Source: CSBr16-57R1 sp041163265 (GTDB lineage: Bacteria > Actinomycetota > Nitriliruptoria > Nitriliruptorales > Nitriliruptoraceae). Taken from it: a stretch of 5,502 nt of DNA. Made by a program: the position numbers and the translations under genes. Positions within the stretch are counted from its first letter, which is position 1, and each line of letters begins with the position of its first letter. The stretch is from assembly GCA_041163265.1 (NCBI GenBank), contig JBEARL010000082.1, positions 1 to 5,502 of the forward strand, read 5' to 3'. Of the stretch, positions 1-5,502 are shown in pieces. The notes under the pieces are model-generated. The model saw only the letters and a list, made by a program, of their open reading frames with translations, did not search any database and was not told where the DNA came from.

Positions 1-1608
1 GGCCTCATCGTCGGCGTCATCGTCCTGTCGGCCGGCATGTTCGGCCTGACCGACACCCCGTTCAACTTCGGCGAGACCATCGACGCCGCCGTGGCGGGTG
101 AGCTCGCGACGGGCTCGATCGTGCTGGGCATGCTGCTGATCTTCGTCGGGTGCATCTCGAAGTCGGGCCAGCTGCCGCTGCACGTCTGGCTGCCGGACGC
201 CATGGCCGGCCCGACCCCGGTCTCGGCCCTGATCCACGCCGCCACGATGGTCACGGCCGGCGTGTTCCTGCTGGCCCGCCTGTTCCCGGTGCTGGCCCAG
301 TCCGCGCTGGTCATGGGCGTCATCGCGGTCGTCGGCATCCTGACGCTGTTCCTCGGCGGCCTGCTGGCGCTGGTCCAGGACGACATCAAGAAGATCCTGG
401 CCTACTCGACCATCTCGCAGCTGGGCTACATGGTCGCGGCGATCGGCGTCGGTGGGTACACCGCCTCGATCTTCCACCTCTTCACCCACGGCTTCTTCAA
501 GGCGCTGCTGTTCCTCGGGGCCGGGTCGCTCATCCACGCCGTGCACTCGAACGACATCTCCGCCATGGGCGGACTGCGGAGACCGATGCCGGTGACGTTC
601 TGGACGTTCACCATCGGGTCGCTGGCGCTGGCGGGGTTCCCGATGACCGCGGGGTTCTTCTCGAAGGACGAGATCCTGGTCTCGGGCGACCTCTGGGCCG
701 TCAACGGCTTCGCGACGGGGACGCTCGTCTACTGGGTCGGCATCGCGGCGGCGGCGGTCACGACCTTCTACATGGCCCGCGCCTGGTTCCTCATCTTCAC
801 CGGCGAGCACCGCGGAGCGCCGCACGCGGCGGAGGCGCACGGCGCCCACGGCTCCGCTCACGACGGCGCGCACGACGAAGCGCACGACGACGGGCACGGG
901 GACGCCTCGCCGCACGAGTCCGGGCGGTGGATGCTGGTCCCGCTCGTCGTCCTCGCCGTCCTGTCGCTGACCGCCGGCCTCATCGGCTCGCCGTTCCTTC
1001 AGGACGAGCCGAACTTCGAGGCCTGGACGGCGACCGAGGTCATCGAGAAGGCCACCTACCCGTTCCTCGACGAGGTGGCCCTCGGCGCCGGTGTGGTCGC
1101 GGCCGAGAAGGGGCCCAGCGCCAAGATCCTTCACGGGCCGCCGACGTGGCACCTCGACCTGCTCGGCATCGTGCTGGCGGCGTTCGGCGCGGCGGTCCTG
1201 CTGGCCTGGCGGCTGTACGGGCGGGGCCTGCCGGAGGTCGACCCGACGCTGCGCATGGGGCCGCTGTCCCGGGCGCTCGTCGCGAAGTACGGCTTCGACG
1301 ACGCGGGGTACCGGTTCGTGGTCGTCCCGGTCCGGGACCGGCTGTCGGCCTGGGCCACCCGCGTCAGCAACGACGTCATCGACGGGTTCGTCGGCGGTAC
1401 CGGCACGGCCGCGAAGCGGCTGGCCGGCGTCACCTACCGGACCGTCGACCAGAGCATCATCGACGGCGGCGTCAACGGCGCCGCCTTCAGCGCCGCGTGG
1501 TGGAGCGCGCGGCTCCGCAGGATCCAGTCGGGCGACGTCCAGCGCTACGCCGGAGCCCTCGTGGCCGGCGTCGTGCTGCTCGTGCTCGCGTTCGTCGCGA
1601 TCCGCTGA
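1..1608 (+). CDS. nuoL: NADH-quinone oxidoreductase subunit L, 5' end missing
   Basis: Distal proton-pumping subunit of respiratory complex I, in the cytoplasmic membrane. The frame is open from the left edge and encodes 535 residues; aligned from memory to E. coli NuoL, about 175 N-terminal residues, including the TM5 glutamate, lie outside the window. Visible signatures are KSGQLPLHVWLPDAMAGPTP (Lys54, equivalent to E. coli Lys229), IHAATM (His79, like His254), FHLFTHGFFKALLF (His159, His163, Lys167, like His334, His338, Lys342) and FFSKDEIL (Lys222, like Lys399). Their spacing matches E. coli almost exactly, so the channel residues are intact. Residues 268-309 form a His/Asp-rich insertion between predicted TM13 and TM14. 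From about residue 414 an amphipathic stretch matches the lateral helix HL, ending in RRIQSGDVQRYA and the final membrane helix (about 517-535). The part after Lys222 is about 100 residues longer than in E. coli, from the loop and the C-terminal region. First gene here of nuoL-nuoM-nuoN; nuoM starts 18 bp downstream. Family assignment is very secure. Confidence 0.97.
   Translation, partial: GLIVGVIVLSAGMFGLTDTPFNFGETIDAAVAGELATGSIVLGMLLIFVGCISKSGQLPLHVWLPDAMAGPTPVSALIHAATMVTAGVFLLARLFPVLAQSALVMGVIAVVGILTLFLGGLLALVQDDIKKILAYSTISQLGYMVAAIGVGGYTASIFHLFTHGFFKALLFLGAGSLIHAVHSNDISAMGGLRRPMPVTFWTFTIGSLALAGFPMTAGFFSKDEILVSGDLWAVNGFATGTLVYWVGIAAAAVTTFYMARAWFLIFTGEHRGAPHAAEAHGAHGSAHDGAHDEAHDDGHGDASPHESGRWMLVPLVVLAVLSLTAGLIGSPFLQDEPNFEAWTATEVIEKATYPFLDEVALGAGVVAAEKGPSAKILHGPPTWHLDLLGIVLAAFGAAVLLAWRLYGRGLPEVDPTLRMGPLSRALVAKYGFDDAGYRFVVVPVRDRLSAWATRVSNDVIDGFVGGTGTAAKRLAGVTYRTVDQSIIDGGVNGAAFSAAWWSARLRRIQSGDVQRYAGALVAGVVLLVLAFVAIR
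856..903 (+). repeat. Degenerate 12-nt tandem repeat encoding A-H-D-x units in NuoL
   Basis: Four consecutive 12-nt units encode AHDG, AHDE, AHDD and GHGD. The third unit differs from the second only at the end, and the fourth has diverged. It is the core of the His-rich NuoL loop (nine His in residues 268-309). The in-frame period and near-identical DNA of units 1-3 suggest growth by slippage, which is inference. Confidence 0.7.
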
Positions 1609-1612
1609 GTCC

Positions 1613-1620
1613 AGGGAGGA
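1613..1620 (+). promoter_or_regulatory. Ribosome binding site of nuoM
   Basis: AGGGAGGA contains a GGAGG core at 1615-1619, seven bases before the nuoM ATG at 1627. It lies in the 18-bp nuoL-nuoM gap, supports that ATG as the start, and implies nuoM can be initiated independently of nuoL translation. nuoN has no site of similar strength. Confidence 0.85.
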
Positions 1621-1626
1621 CACGAG

Positions 1627-3162
1627 ATGGACCCCAACACCGCCGGCTGGGCGCTCGTCGCAGCGCTGCTCCTGCCGGTCGCCGGCGCGGTCGCGATGCT
1701 GCTCATCCCCGCCGAGGCCGACCGGACGATCCGCCGCTTCGCCGTCGTCGTCACGGGCGTCGCGTTCGCGCTGGTCACGGCGCTGACCGTCGCGTTCGAC
1801 TACGGACGCTCGGCCGAGCTGCAGTTCGTGACCGACCTGCCCTGGATCCCGGCGATCAACGCCCGGTTCCACCTCGGCATCGACGGCATCTCGCTGCCGC
1901 TGTTCTTCCTCAGCTACCTGCTGCCGTTCCTCAGCGCCATCTACACGACGAAGCACCTGCCCGAGCCGGGGAAGCCGAAGGCCTTCCTGTCGCTGATGCT
2001 CCTGCTCCAGACCGGCATGGCGGGCACGTTCATCGCGTTCGACCTGATCCTGTTCTTCATCTTCTTCGAGCTGGTCCTCGTCCCGATGTTCTTCATGATC
2101 GGGATGTGGGGCGGGCCGCGCCGCGACTACGCCAGCGTCAAGTTCTTCCTCTACACGCTGTTCGGCTCGATCTTCATGCTGGTCTCGTTCCTGGCCGTGT
2201 ACTTCCAGTCGGGGCTGCGCAGCTGGGACATCGTCGAGCTGTCGCAGGCCGCGGGGATCGGCTCGGTCACGTTCCAGACCTGGGCGTTCCTCGGCATGTT
2301 CCTCGGGTTCGCGATCAAGGTCCCGATGTGGCCCTTCCACACCTGGTTGCCGGACGCCCACACCGAGGCGCCGACGGTCGGCTCGGTGCTGCTCGCGGGC
2401 GTGCTGCTGAAGATCGGGACCTACGGCTTCATCCGCATCGCGCTGCCGATCCTGCCGGACGGCGCCGTGAGGTTCGCGCCGGTGCTGGGTGTCCTCGCGG
2501 TCATCGGGATCGTGTACGGCTCGCTCTGCTGCCTCGCCCAGACGGACATCAAGCGACTCATCGCGTTCTCGTCGGTCGGGCACATGGGCTTCGTGATGCT
2601 CGGCATCGCGGCCATGAACGAGGCCGGGATCCAGGCGGCCCTCTTCGGGAACATCGCCCACGGCGTCATCACCGGCATGCTGTTCTTCCTCGCCGGGTCG
2701 CTGCACGAGCGCTACCACACGCGCGACATCGCGGTCATCGGCGGCGGCATGCTGATGAAGATCCCGCGGTACGGCGTGCTGCTGACCTACGTCTCGGTCG
2801 CGTCGCTGGGCCTTCCCGGCCTCGCCGGGTTCTGGGGCGAGTTCGGCGCCATGTGGGCCGCGATCCGGCCGGGCCTCGGGCTGGACGCGACCTACGGCGG
2901 CCTCTACCTCGGTCTGGTCATCTTCGCCGCCATCGGCACCGTGCTCACGGCCGGCTACTTCCTCTGGATGCTGCAGCGCGTCAACCTCGGTCGCCCCAGC
3001 GAGAAGTGGGCGGCGGCCGAACTCGACGACGTCATGCGGGTCGAGTGGGTGGCGTGGACGCCGCTGCTGCTGCTGGTCCTCGCCCTCGGCGTGTTCCCGC
3101 GCCTGGTCTTCGGCGTCCAGGACGCCGCGGTCACCGCGCTGCTGCGCAGCATGGGCGGCTGA
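1627..3162 (+). CDS. nuoM: NADH-quinone oxidoreductase subunit M
   Basis: Antiporter-like membrane subunit of complex I, sitting between NuoL and NuoN in the membrane arm and carrying one proton channel. It is 511 residues, a normal NuoM length, with the many hydrophobic segments expected for 14 membrane helices. Key residues by comparison with E. coli NuoM: Glu148 in FFELVLVPMFFMIGMWGG (like Glu144), Lys231 in IKVPMWPFHTWLPDAHTEAP (like Lys234), Lys262 in GVLLKIGTYG (like Lys265), His319 in SSVGHMGF and His345 in NIAHGVITG (like His322 and His348), and Glu405 in GFWGEFGAM (like Glu407). The constant offset of about three residues argues for an intact, in-register protein. The start at ATG 1627 is supported by a strong ribosome binding site and the usual short N-terminal lead before TM1. 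It follows nuoL by 18 bp and its stop overlaps the nuoN start. Nothing in it looks unusual for the family. Confidence 0.98.
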   Translation: MDPNTAGWALVAALLLPVAGAVAMLLIPAEADRTIRRFAVVVTGVAFALVTALTVAFDYGRSAELQFVTDLPWIPAINARFHLGIDGISLPLFFLSYLLPFLSAIYTTKHLPEPGKPKAFLSLMLLLQTGMAGTFIAFDLILFFIFFELVLVPMFFMIGMWGGPRRDYASVKFFLYTLFGSIFMLVSFLAVYFQSGLRSWDIVELSQAAGIGSVTFQTWAFLGMFLGFAIKVPMWPFHTWLPDAHTEAPTVGSVLLAGVLLKIGTYGFIRIALPILPDGAVRFAPVLGVLAVIGIVYGSLCCLAQTDIKRLIAFSSVGHMGFVMLGIAAMNEAGIQAALFGNIAHGVITGMLFFLAGSLHERYHTRDIAVIGGGMLMKIPRYGVLLTYVSVASLGLPGLAGFWGEFGAMWAAIRPGLGLDATYGGLYLGLVIFAAIGTVLTAGYFLWMLQRVNLGRPSEKWAAAELDDVMRVEWVAWTPLLLLVLALGVFPRLVFGVQDAAVTALLRSMGG

Positions 3163-3164
3163 TG
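3160..3164 (+). other. TGATG stop-start overlap joining nuoM and nuoN
   Basis: The nuoM TGA (3160-3162) and the nuoN ATG (3162-3164) share one base. Upstream there is only a weak purine run (GGGCGG at 3153-3158), so nuoN is probably translated by ribosomes terminating on nuoM. The arrangement is seen directly; the coupling is inferred. Confidence 0.75.
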
Positions 3165-4649
3165 GCGATCGACTTCGGGGCGATCGGGCCCGAGATCGCG
3201 CTGGCCGTCACGGCCCTGGTCGTGCTGGCCGCCGACCTGTCGCTGCGCGGTCCGGCGAAGCAGCTGGTCAACCCGCTGGCCGCCGTCGGCACCGTGGTCG
3301 CCATCGCGCTGACGCTGCGGCTCTGGGGCGACGAGCGCAGCACCTTCGGCGGGACGTTCGTCGTCGACTCGCTGGCCCTGACCTTCAAGCTGCTGTTCCT
3401 CGGCACGCTGCTGGCCGTGCTCGGGATCAGCTGGCGGTTCTTCGCCGAGGGTCGGTACTTCCAGGGCGAGTACTACTTCCTGCTGGTGACGGCGTTCCTC
3501 GGCATGGTCCTCATGCCCTCCTCGCGCGACCTCCTGACGCTGTTCGTCGCGCTCGAGACGGTCTCGATCCCCGCCTTCGTGATGGTCGGCCTGCGCAAGC
3601 GCGACCTCTACTCGTCGGAGGCCTCCCTCAAGTTCTTCCTCATCGGTGTGCTCTCGGTCGCGATCATGCTGCTGGGGATGTCGCTGGTCTACGGGTTCAC
3701 CGGGACCACCTCGCTGACGGGCATCGCCGAGGCCATCGCCGCGACCCAGACGCCCGGCGCCGAGACGCCCCTGCTGCTCGCCGCCGTGCTGCTCATCATC
3801 GTCGGGTTCGGGTTCAAGGTCTCGGCCGTGCCGTTCCACTTCTGGGCCCCCGACACCTACGCCGGCGCGCCGATGCCCGTGACGGCGATGCTGGCCGTCG
3901 CGTCCAAGGCCGCCGGGTTCGTCGGCCTGACGCTGGTCGCGTTCGCCGCGTTCGCGCCGCTGGCGGGCGCCTGGGCCCCTGTGCTCGGCGTCGTGGCACT
4001 CGCGACGATGACCGTCGGCAACCTGGGGGCGCTCCAGCAGCGGGACGTCGTCCGACTGCTGGCCTACTCGTCGGTCGCGCAGGCCGGGTACATCCTGCTG
4101 CCGTTCGGCGTCGCCCGCGGCGGCACCGACGCGCTCTCGCTCGCGGTGAACCAGTCGGCGTTCCGGGCGGTCCTGCTCTACCTCGTCGCCTACGCCGTCA
4201 TGAACATCGGGGCGTTCGCCGTCGTCATCGGCGTCGCGCGGCGCACGGGCCTCCGCGCCACGGCCGACTACGCGGGGCTCGGTGTCCGCTCGCCGCTGCT
4301 GGCCGGCGGGATGACCGTGTTCCTGCTGTCGCTCGGCGGTGCGCCGCTGACGGTCGGCCTCTGGGCGAAGTTCGCGATCATCGAGGCGCTGACGGTCGAC
4401 GTGACCGGGTTCGGACTCCTGCTCGCCGCGGGCCTCGTCATCAACTCGGTGATCGCGTTCTTCTACTACCTGCGCCTCGTGCGGGCGATGTGGATGGAGG
4501 CGCCGGTCGACGGCGCGCCCGCCCTGCAGCCTGGGCCGAACCTCTCGCTGGTCGTCGCGGGTCTCGCCGGTCTGACGGTGCTGCTCGGGATCCTGCCGGC
4601 GCTGGTCACCGACACGACGTCGGTCGTCACGCTGGCGCTGGGCCGCTGA
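3162..4649 (+). CDS. nuoN: NADH-quinone oxidoreductase subunit N
   Basis: Third antiporter-like subunit of the complex I membrane arm. It has 495 residues, near the usual length, and hydrophobic segments consistent with 14 membrane helices. Channel residues by comparison with E. coli NuoN: Glu132 in ALETVSIPAFVMVG (like Glu133), Lys157 in ASLKFFLIG (like Lys158), Lys219 in GFGFKVSAVPFHFWAPDTYA (like Lys217), Lys249 in VASKAAGF (like Lys247) and Lys403 in PLTVGLWAKFAII (like Lys395). RDVVRLLAYSSVAQAGY at about 294-310 is the usual discontinuous-helix region. The start is ATG 3162, overlapping the nuoM stop. The frame stays open upstream to about 150, but that extension is Arg/Pro/Gly-rich, out of frame with nuoL and nuoM, and unlike any NuoN, so it is not part of the protein. 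The last 23 bp overlap the convergent VTT gene. As in many bacteria, nuoN ends the run of nuo genes. Confidence 0.97.
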   Translation: MAIDFGAIGPEIALAVTALVVLAADLSLRGPAKQLVNPLAAVGTVVAIALTLRLWGDERSTFGGTFVVDSLALTFKLLFLGTLLAVLGISWRFFAEGRYFQGEYYFLLVTAFLGMVLMPSSRDLLTLFVALETVSIPAFVMVGLRKRDLYSSEASLKFFLIGVLSVAIMLLGMSLVYGFTGTTSLTGIAEAIAATQTPGAETPLLLAAVLLIIVGFGFKVSAVPFHFWAPDTYAGAPMPVTAMLAVASKAAGFVGLTLVAFAAFAPLAGAWAPVLGVVALATMTVGNLGALQQRDVVRLLAYSSVAQAGYILLPFGVARGGTDALSLAVNQSAFRAVLLYLVAYAVMNIGAFAVVIGVARRTGLRATADYAGLGVRSPLLAGGMTVFLLSLGGAPLTVGLWAKFAIIEALTVDVTGFGLLLAAGLVINSVIAFFYYLRLVRAMWMEAPVDGAPALQPGPNLSLVVAGLAGLTVLLGILPALVTDTTSVVTLALGR

Positions 4650-5319
4650 CGTCGGGGCCGGACGGTCCCGGGGCGTCCGGTTCGTCCGCGCCGGCCTCGC
4701 GCTGGACCCAGCGGGTCAGCAGCACGACGAGGCCGGCCAGCACGACGAGGCCGGCCACCGTGATCCAGACGCCGTAGCGGTCGTAGGCGTCGCCGAGTGC
4801 GACGCCCAGGCCGACCATCAGGGCGAAGGACGCCAGTGCGCCGACGAGGTCTGCCGCGAGGTAGCGGCGACCGTCGACGTCCGAGGCCCCCGCCGCGGCC
4901 GCCATCACCGTCGGCGGCAGCGCGGCGAGGCGCCCCAGCACGGCGATGACCGGACCCCGACGGGCCAGCACCCTCCGGGCCACGGCGAGCTGCTGCGGGG
5001 GGAGGATCCGGGTGAGCCACCGCGGCGCCACGCCCGCGTCGAGCGCCGGGCGGAACAGGCGGCCCAGGGCGAAGAAGGCCCAGACCGCCATGATCATGAG
5101 CGGTGCGTAGACGGCGAACAGCGCGGTCGCCGTCGGGGCGCCGGTCCGCGCGAGCGAGGCGCCGGCGAGGAGCAGGAACTCCTTCTGCGGCCGCAGCAGG
5201 ACCAGCAGCTCGAGGCGGTCGTCCGCGATCAGGAACGGGATGGCCGGGATCGCCGCGATCGGGATGGCGTAGCGGAGGACCGCGACGGCGACGACGGCGC
5301 GGGTGACGAGGGGACTCAC
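4627..5319 (-). CDS. DedA/VTT-type multipass membrane protein
   Basis: Predicted 230-residue inner-membrane protein resembling the DedA/VTT (SNARE-associated Golgi, Tvp38/TMEM64) superfamily; some members move phospholipids or lipid carriers across membranes or support envelope homeostasis, but the role of this one is unknown. Hydrophobic segments lie at about residues 8-32, 61-87, 120-144, 155-176 and 183-203. Family-like features are LRPQKEFLLLAG (43-53), resembling the first re-entrant motif, and GRLAALPPTVMAAAAGAS (129-146) followed by RRYLAADLVGALASF, which fits the family pattern of GR, a proline, an AG and then a glycine-containing helix. The classical PxPxE form of the first motif is absent, so this is a divergent member. 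The tail from about 205 is Asp/Pro/Gly-rich and probably soluble. GTG 5319 is chosen because it overlaps the glycosylase stop (GTGA) and places TM1 at the N-terminus; the GTG at 5442 would add 41 hydrophilic residues read over the zinc-finger codons. No strong ribosome binding site is seen. The 3' end overlaps nuoN. Confidence 0.75.
   Translation of the reverse strand: MSPLVTRAVVAVAVLRYAIPIAAIPAIPFLIADDRLELLVLLRPQKEFLLLAGASLARTGAPTATALFAVYAPLMIMAVWAFFALGRLFRPALDAGVAPRWLTRILPPQQLAVARRVLARRGPVIAVLGRLAALPPTVMAAAAGASDVDGRRYLAADLVGALASFALMVGLGVALGDAYDRYGVWITVAGLVVLAGLVVLLTRWVQREAGADEPDAPGPSGPDVSGPAPA
4655..4683 (+). terminator. GC-rich hairpin just after nuoN, possible terminator
   Basis: A perfect 7-bp inverted repeat (CCGGACG at 4658-4664, CGTCCGG at 4674-4680) has a 9-nt loop. 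In RNA it can extend to 10 bp using two G-U pairs. It starts six bases after the nuoN stop, where a nuo operon terminator would be expected. No U-tract follows, only TT, and it lies inside the 3' coding end of the opposing VTT gene, so the inverted repeat may be a chance result of high GC. It is the only terminator-like structure noticed at this junction. Confidence 0.35.
4720..4757 (-). repeat. Exact 18-bp tandem duplication in the VTT gene
   Basis: The unit CAGCACGACGAGGCCGGC (+ strand) occurs at 4720-4737 and again at 4738-4755 with no mismatch, and two further bases (CA) continue the match. On the coding strand it gives AGLVVL twice (residues 189-200) inside the last predicted membrane helix. 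It is an in-frame duplication that keeps the reading frame. Confidence 0.9.
5316..5319 (-). other. GTGA start-stop overlap of the glycosylase and VTT genes
   Basis: On the minus strand the GTG start (5319-5317) overlaps the TGA stop (5318-5316) of the upstream gene by two bases in a GTGA motif. This is the common layout for translationally coupled genes and implies one transcript coming from the right of the window. Confidence 0.7.
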
Positions 5320-5502
5320 GCGCGCCCCCGTCCGCGCGCACGGCCGCGGCTCCGCCCCGGCGGTGGCTGGCAGGTCTCGCAGGCGTAGGCCCAGCGGCCC
5401 GCCAGGTCGTAGCGGCGCACGGCCGTCCCGCAGCGCCGGCACCGCTCCTGGCGGTAGACGTAGGTGGAGTCCGCGCGGCGCATCCGCGAGCGCGGCACGC
5501 CG
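5316..5502 (-). CDS. Fpg/Nei-family DNA glycosylase, C-terminal zinc finger only
   Basis: The last 61 codons of a gene entering from the right edge; the N-terminal catalytic domain and helix-two-turn-helix region are outside the window. The visible part carries the Fpg/IleRS-type zinc finger: C-x2-C-G (Cys21, Cys24 of the visible part), 16 residues, then C-x2-C-Q (Cys41, Cys44), preceded by STYVYRQERC as in the usual YVYGR-type lead. Arg36 in AGRWAYAC sits five residues before the third Cys, the position of the conserved zinc-finger arginine (Arg258 in E. coli Fpg) that contacts the lesion phosphate. Enzymes of this family excise oxidised bases (8-oxoguanine/formamidopyrimidine or oxidised pyrimidines) in base excision repair. 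This fragment cannot separate Fpg (MutM) from Nei or its actinobacterial paralogues. After the finger comes a short Arg/Gly-rich tail (residues 49-61). The stop overlaps the VTT start, so the two genes are probably cotranscribed. Confidence 0.88.
   Translation of the reverse strand, partial: GVPRSRMRRADSTYVYRQERCRRCGTAVRRYDLAGRWAYACETCQPPPGRSRGRARGRGRA

Noticed and set aside
37..1608. nuoL starting at ATG 37
   Set aside because: The frame is open to the left edge, and the residues before it continue a hydrophobic helix seen in NuoL. The true start lies upstream of the window.
1091..1786. 231-codon open frame on the plus strand across the nuoL-nuoM junction
   Set aside because: Ser/Arg/Pro-rich shadow in a frame different from both genes, with no recognisable domain.
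2955..3839. 294-codon open frame on the minus strand, antisense to the end of nuoM and the start of nuoN
   Set aside because: Its translation is a low-complexity Glu/Gln/Arg/Asp/Gly mix with no domain, fully covered by two well-supported genes, and explained by GC-rich codon use.
4466..5341. 291-codon open frame on the minus strand across the VTT gene
   Set aside because: Arg/Gly/Pro-rich shadow in another frame. The overlapping frame has membrane helices, DedA-like motifs and a GTGA junction with the upstream gene.
5320..5442. Longer N-terminus for the VTT protein, starting at GTG 5442
   Set aside because: It would overlap the zinc-finger codons by over 120 bp and add a 41-residue hydrophilic, Arg/Pro-rich lead before TM1. 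The GTG at 5319 with the GTGA overlap is simpler.
1..5502. New defence system, mobile element, CRISPR array, tRNA or other RNA gene
   Set aside because: Apart from the 18-bp nuoL-nuoM gap the whole window is covered by conserved coding sequence. No transposase, array-like spaced repeats, attachment site or RNA gene was noticed.

Overview
The window looks like ordinary chromosomal DNA from a very GC-rich bacterium, most likely an actinobacterium. The reasons are third codon positions that are nearly always G or C, a strong GGAGG ribosome binding site, a GTG start, and compact overlapping genes. The class or genus cannot be settled from the sequence. A deep-branching actinobacterial lineage is possible, but that is inference.

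Positions 1-4649 (+ strand) hold the distal end of a respiratory complex I (NADH:quinone oxidoreductase) operon: the C-terminal three quarters of nuoL (its 5' end lies outside the window), then complete nuoM and nuoN. These are the three antiporter-like membrane subunits that form the proton-pumping arm. The buried Lys/Glu/His residues of the proton channels can be placed in all three, so they look functional. nuoM has its own strong Shine-Dalgarno site. nuoN starts on the nuoM stop codon (TGATG) and is probably translated by coupling.

Positions 4627-5502 (- strand) hold a convergent two-gene unit. It reads from the right edge: the C-terminal zinc finger of an Fpg/Nei-type DNA glycosylase (5' end outside the window), then a 230-residue DedA/VTT-type membrane protein whose GTG start overlaps the glycosylase stop (GTGA). 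This gene and nuoN converge and overlap by 23 bp at their 3' ends, leaving no intergenic space. A GC-rich hairpin just after the nuoN stop is the only terminator-like structure seen.

No RNA gene, mobile element, CRISPR array or new multi-gene system is visible. Points worth a second look are small: a histidine-rich loop inserted in NuoL, a possible motif duplication in the NuoL lateral-helix region, an exact 18-bp tandem duplication inside the last membrane helix of the VTT protein, the convergent overlap, the glycosylase/VTT pairing, and a 1004-codon stop-free stretch out of frame through nuoL-nuoM that is best explained by codon bias.
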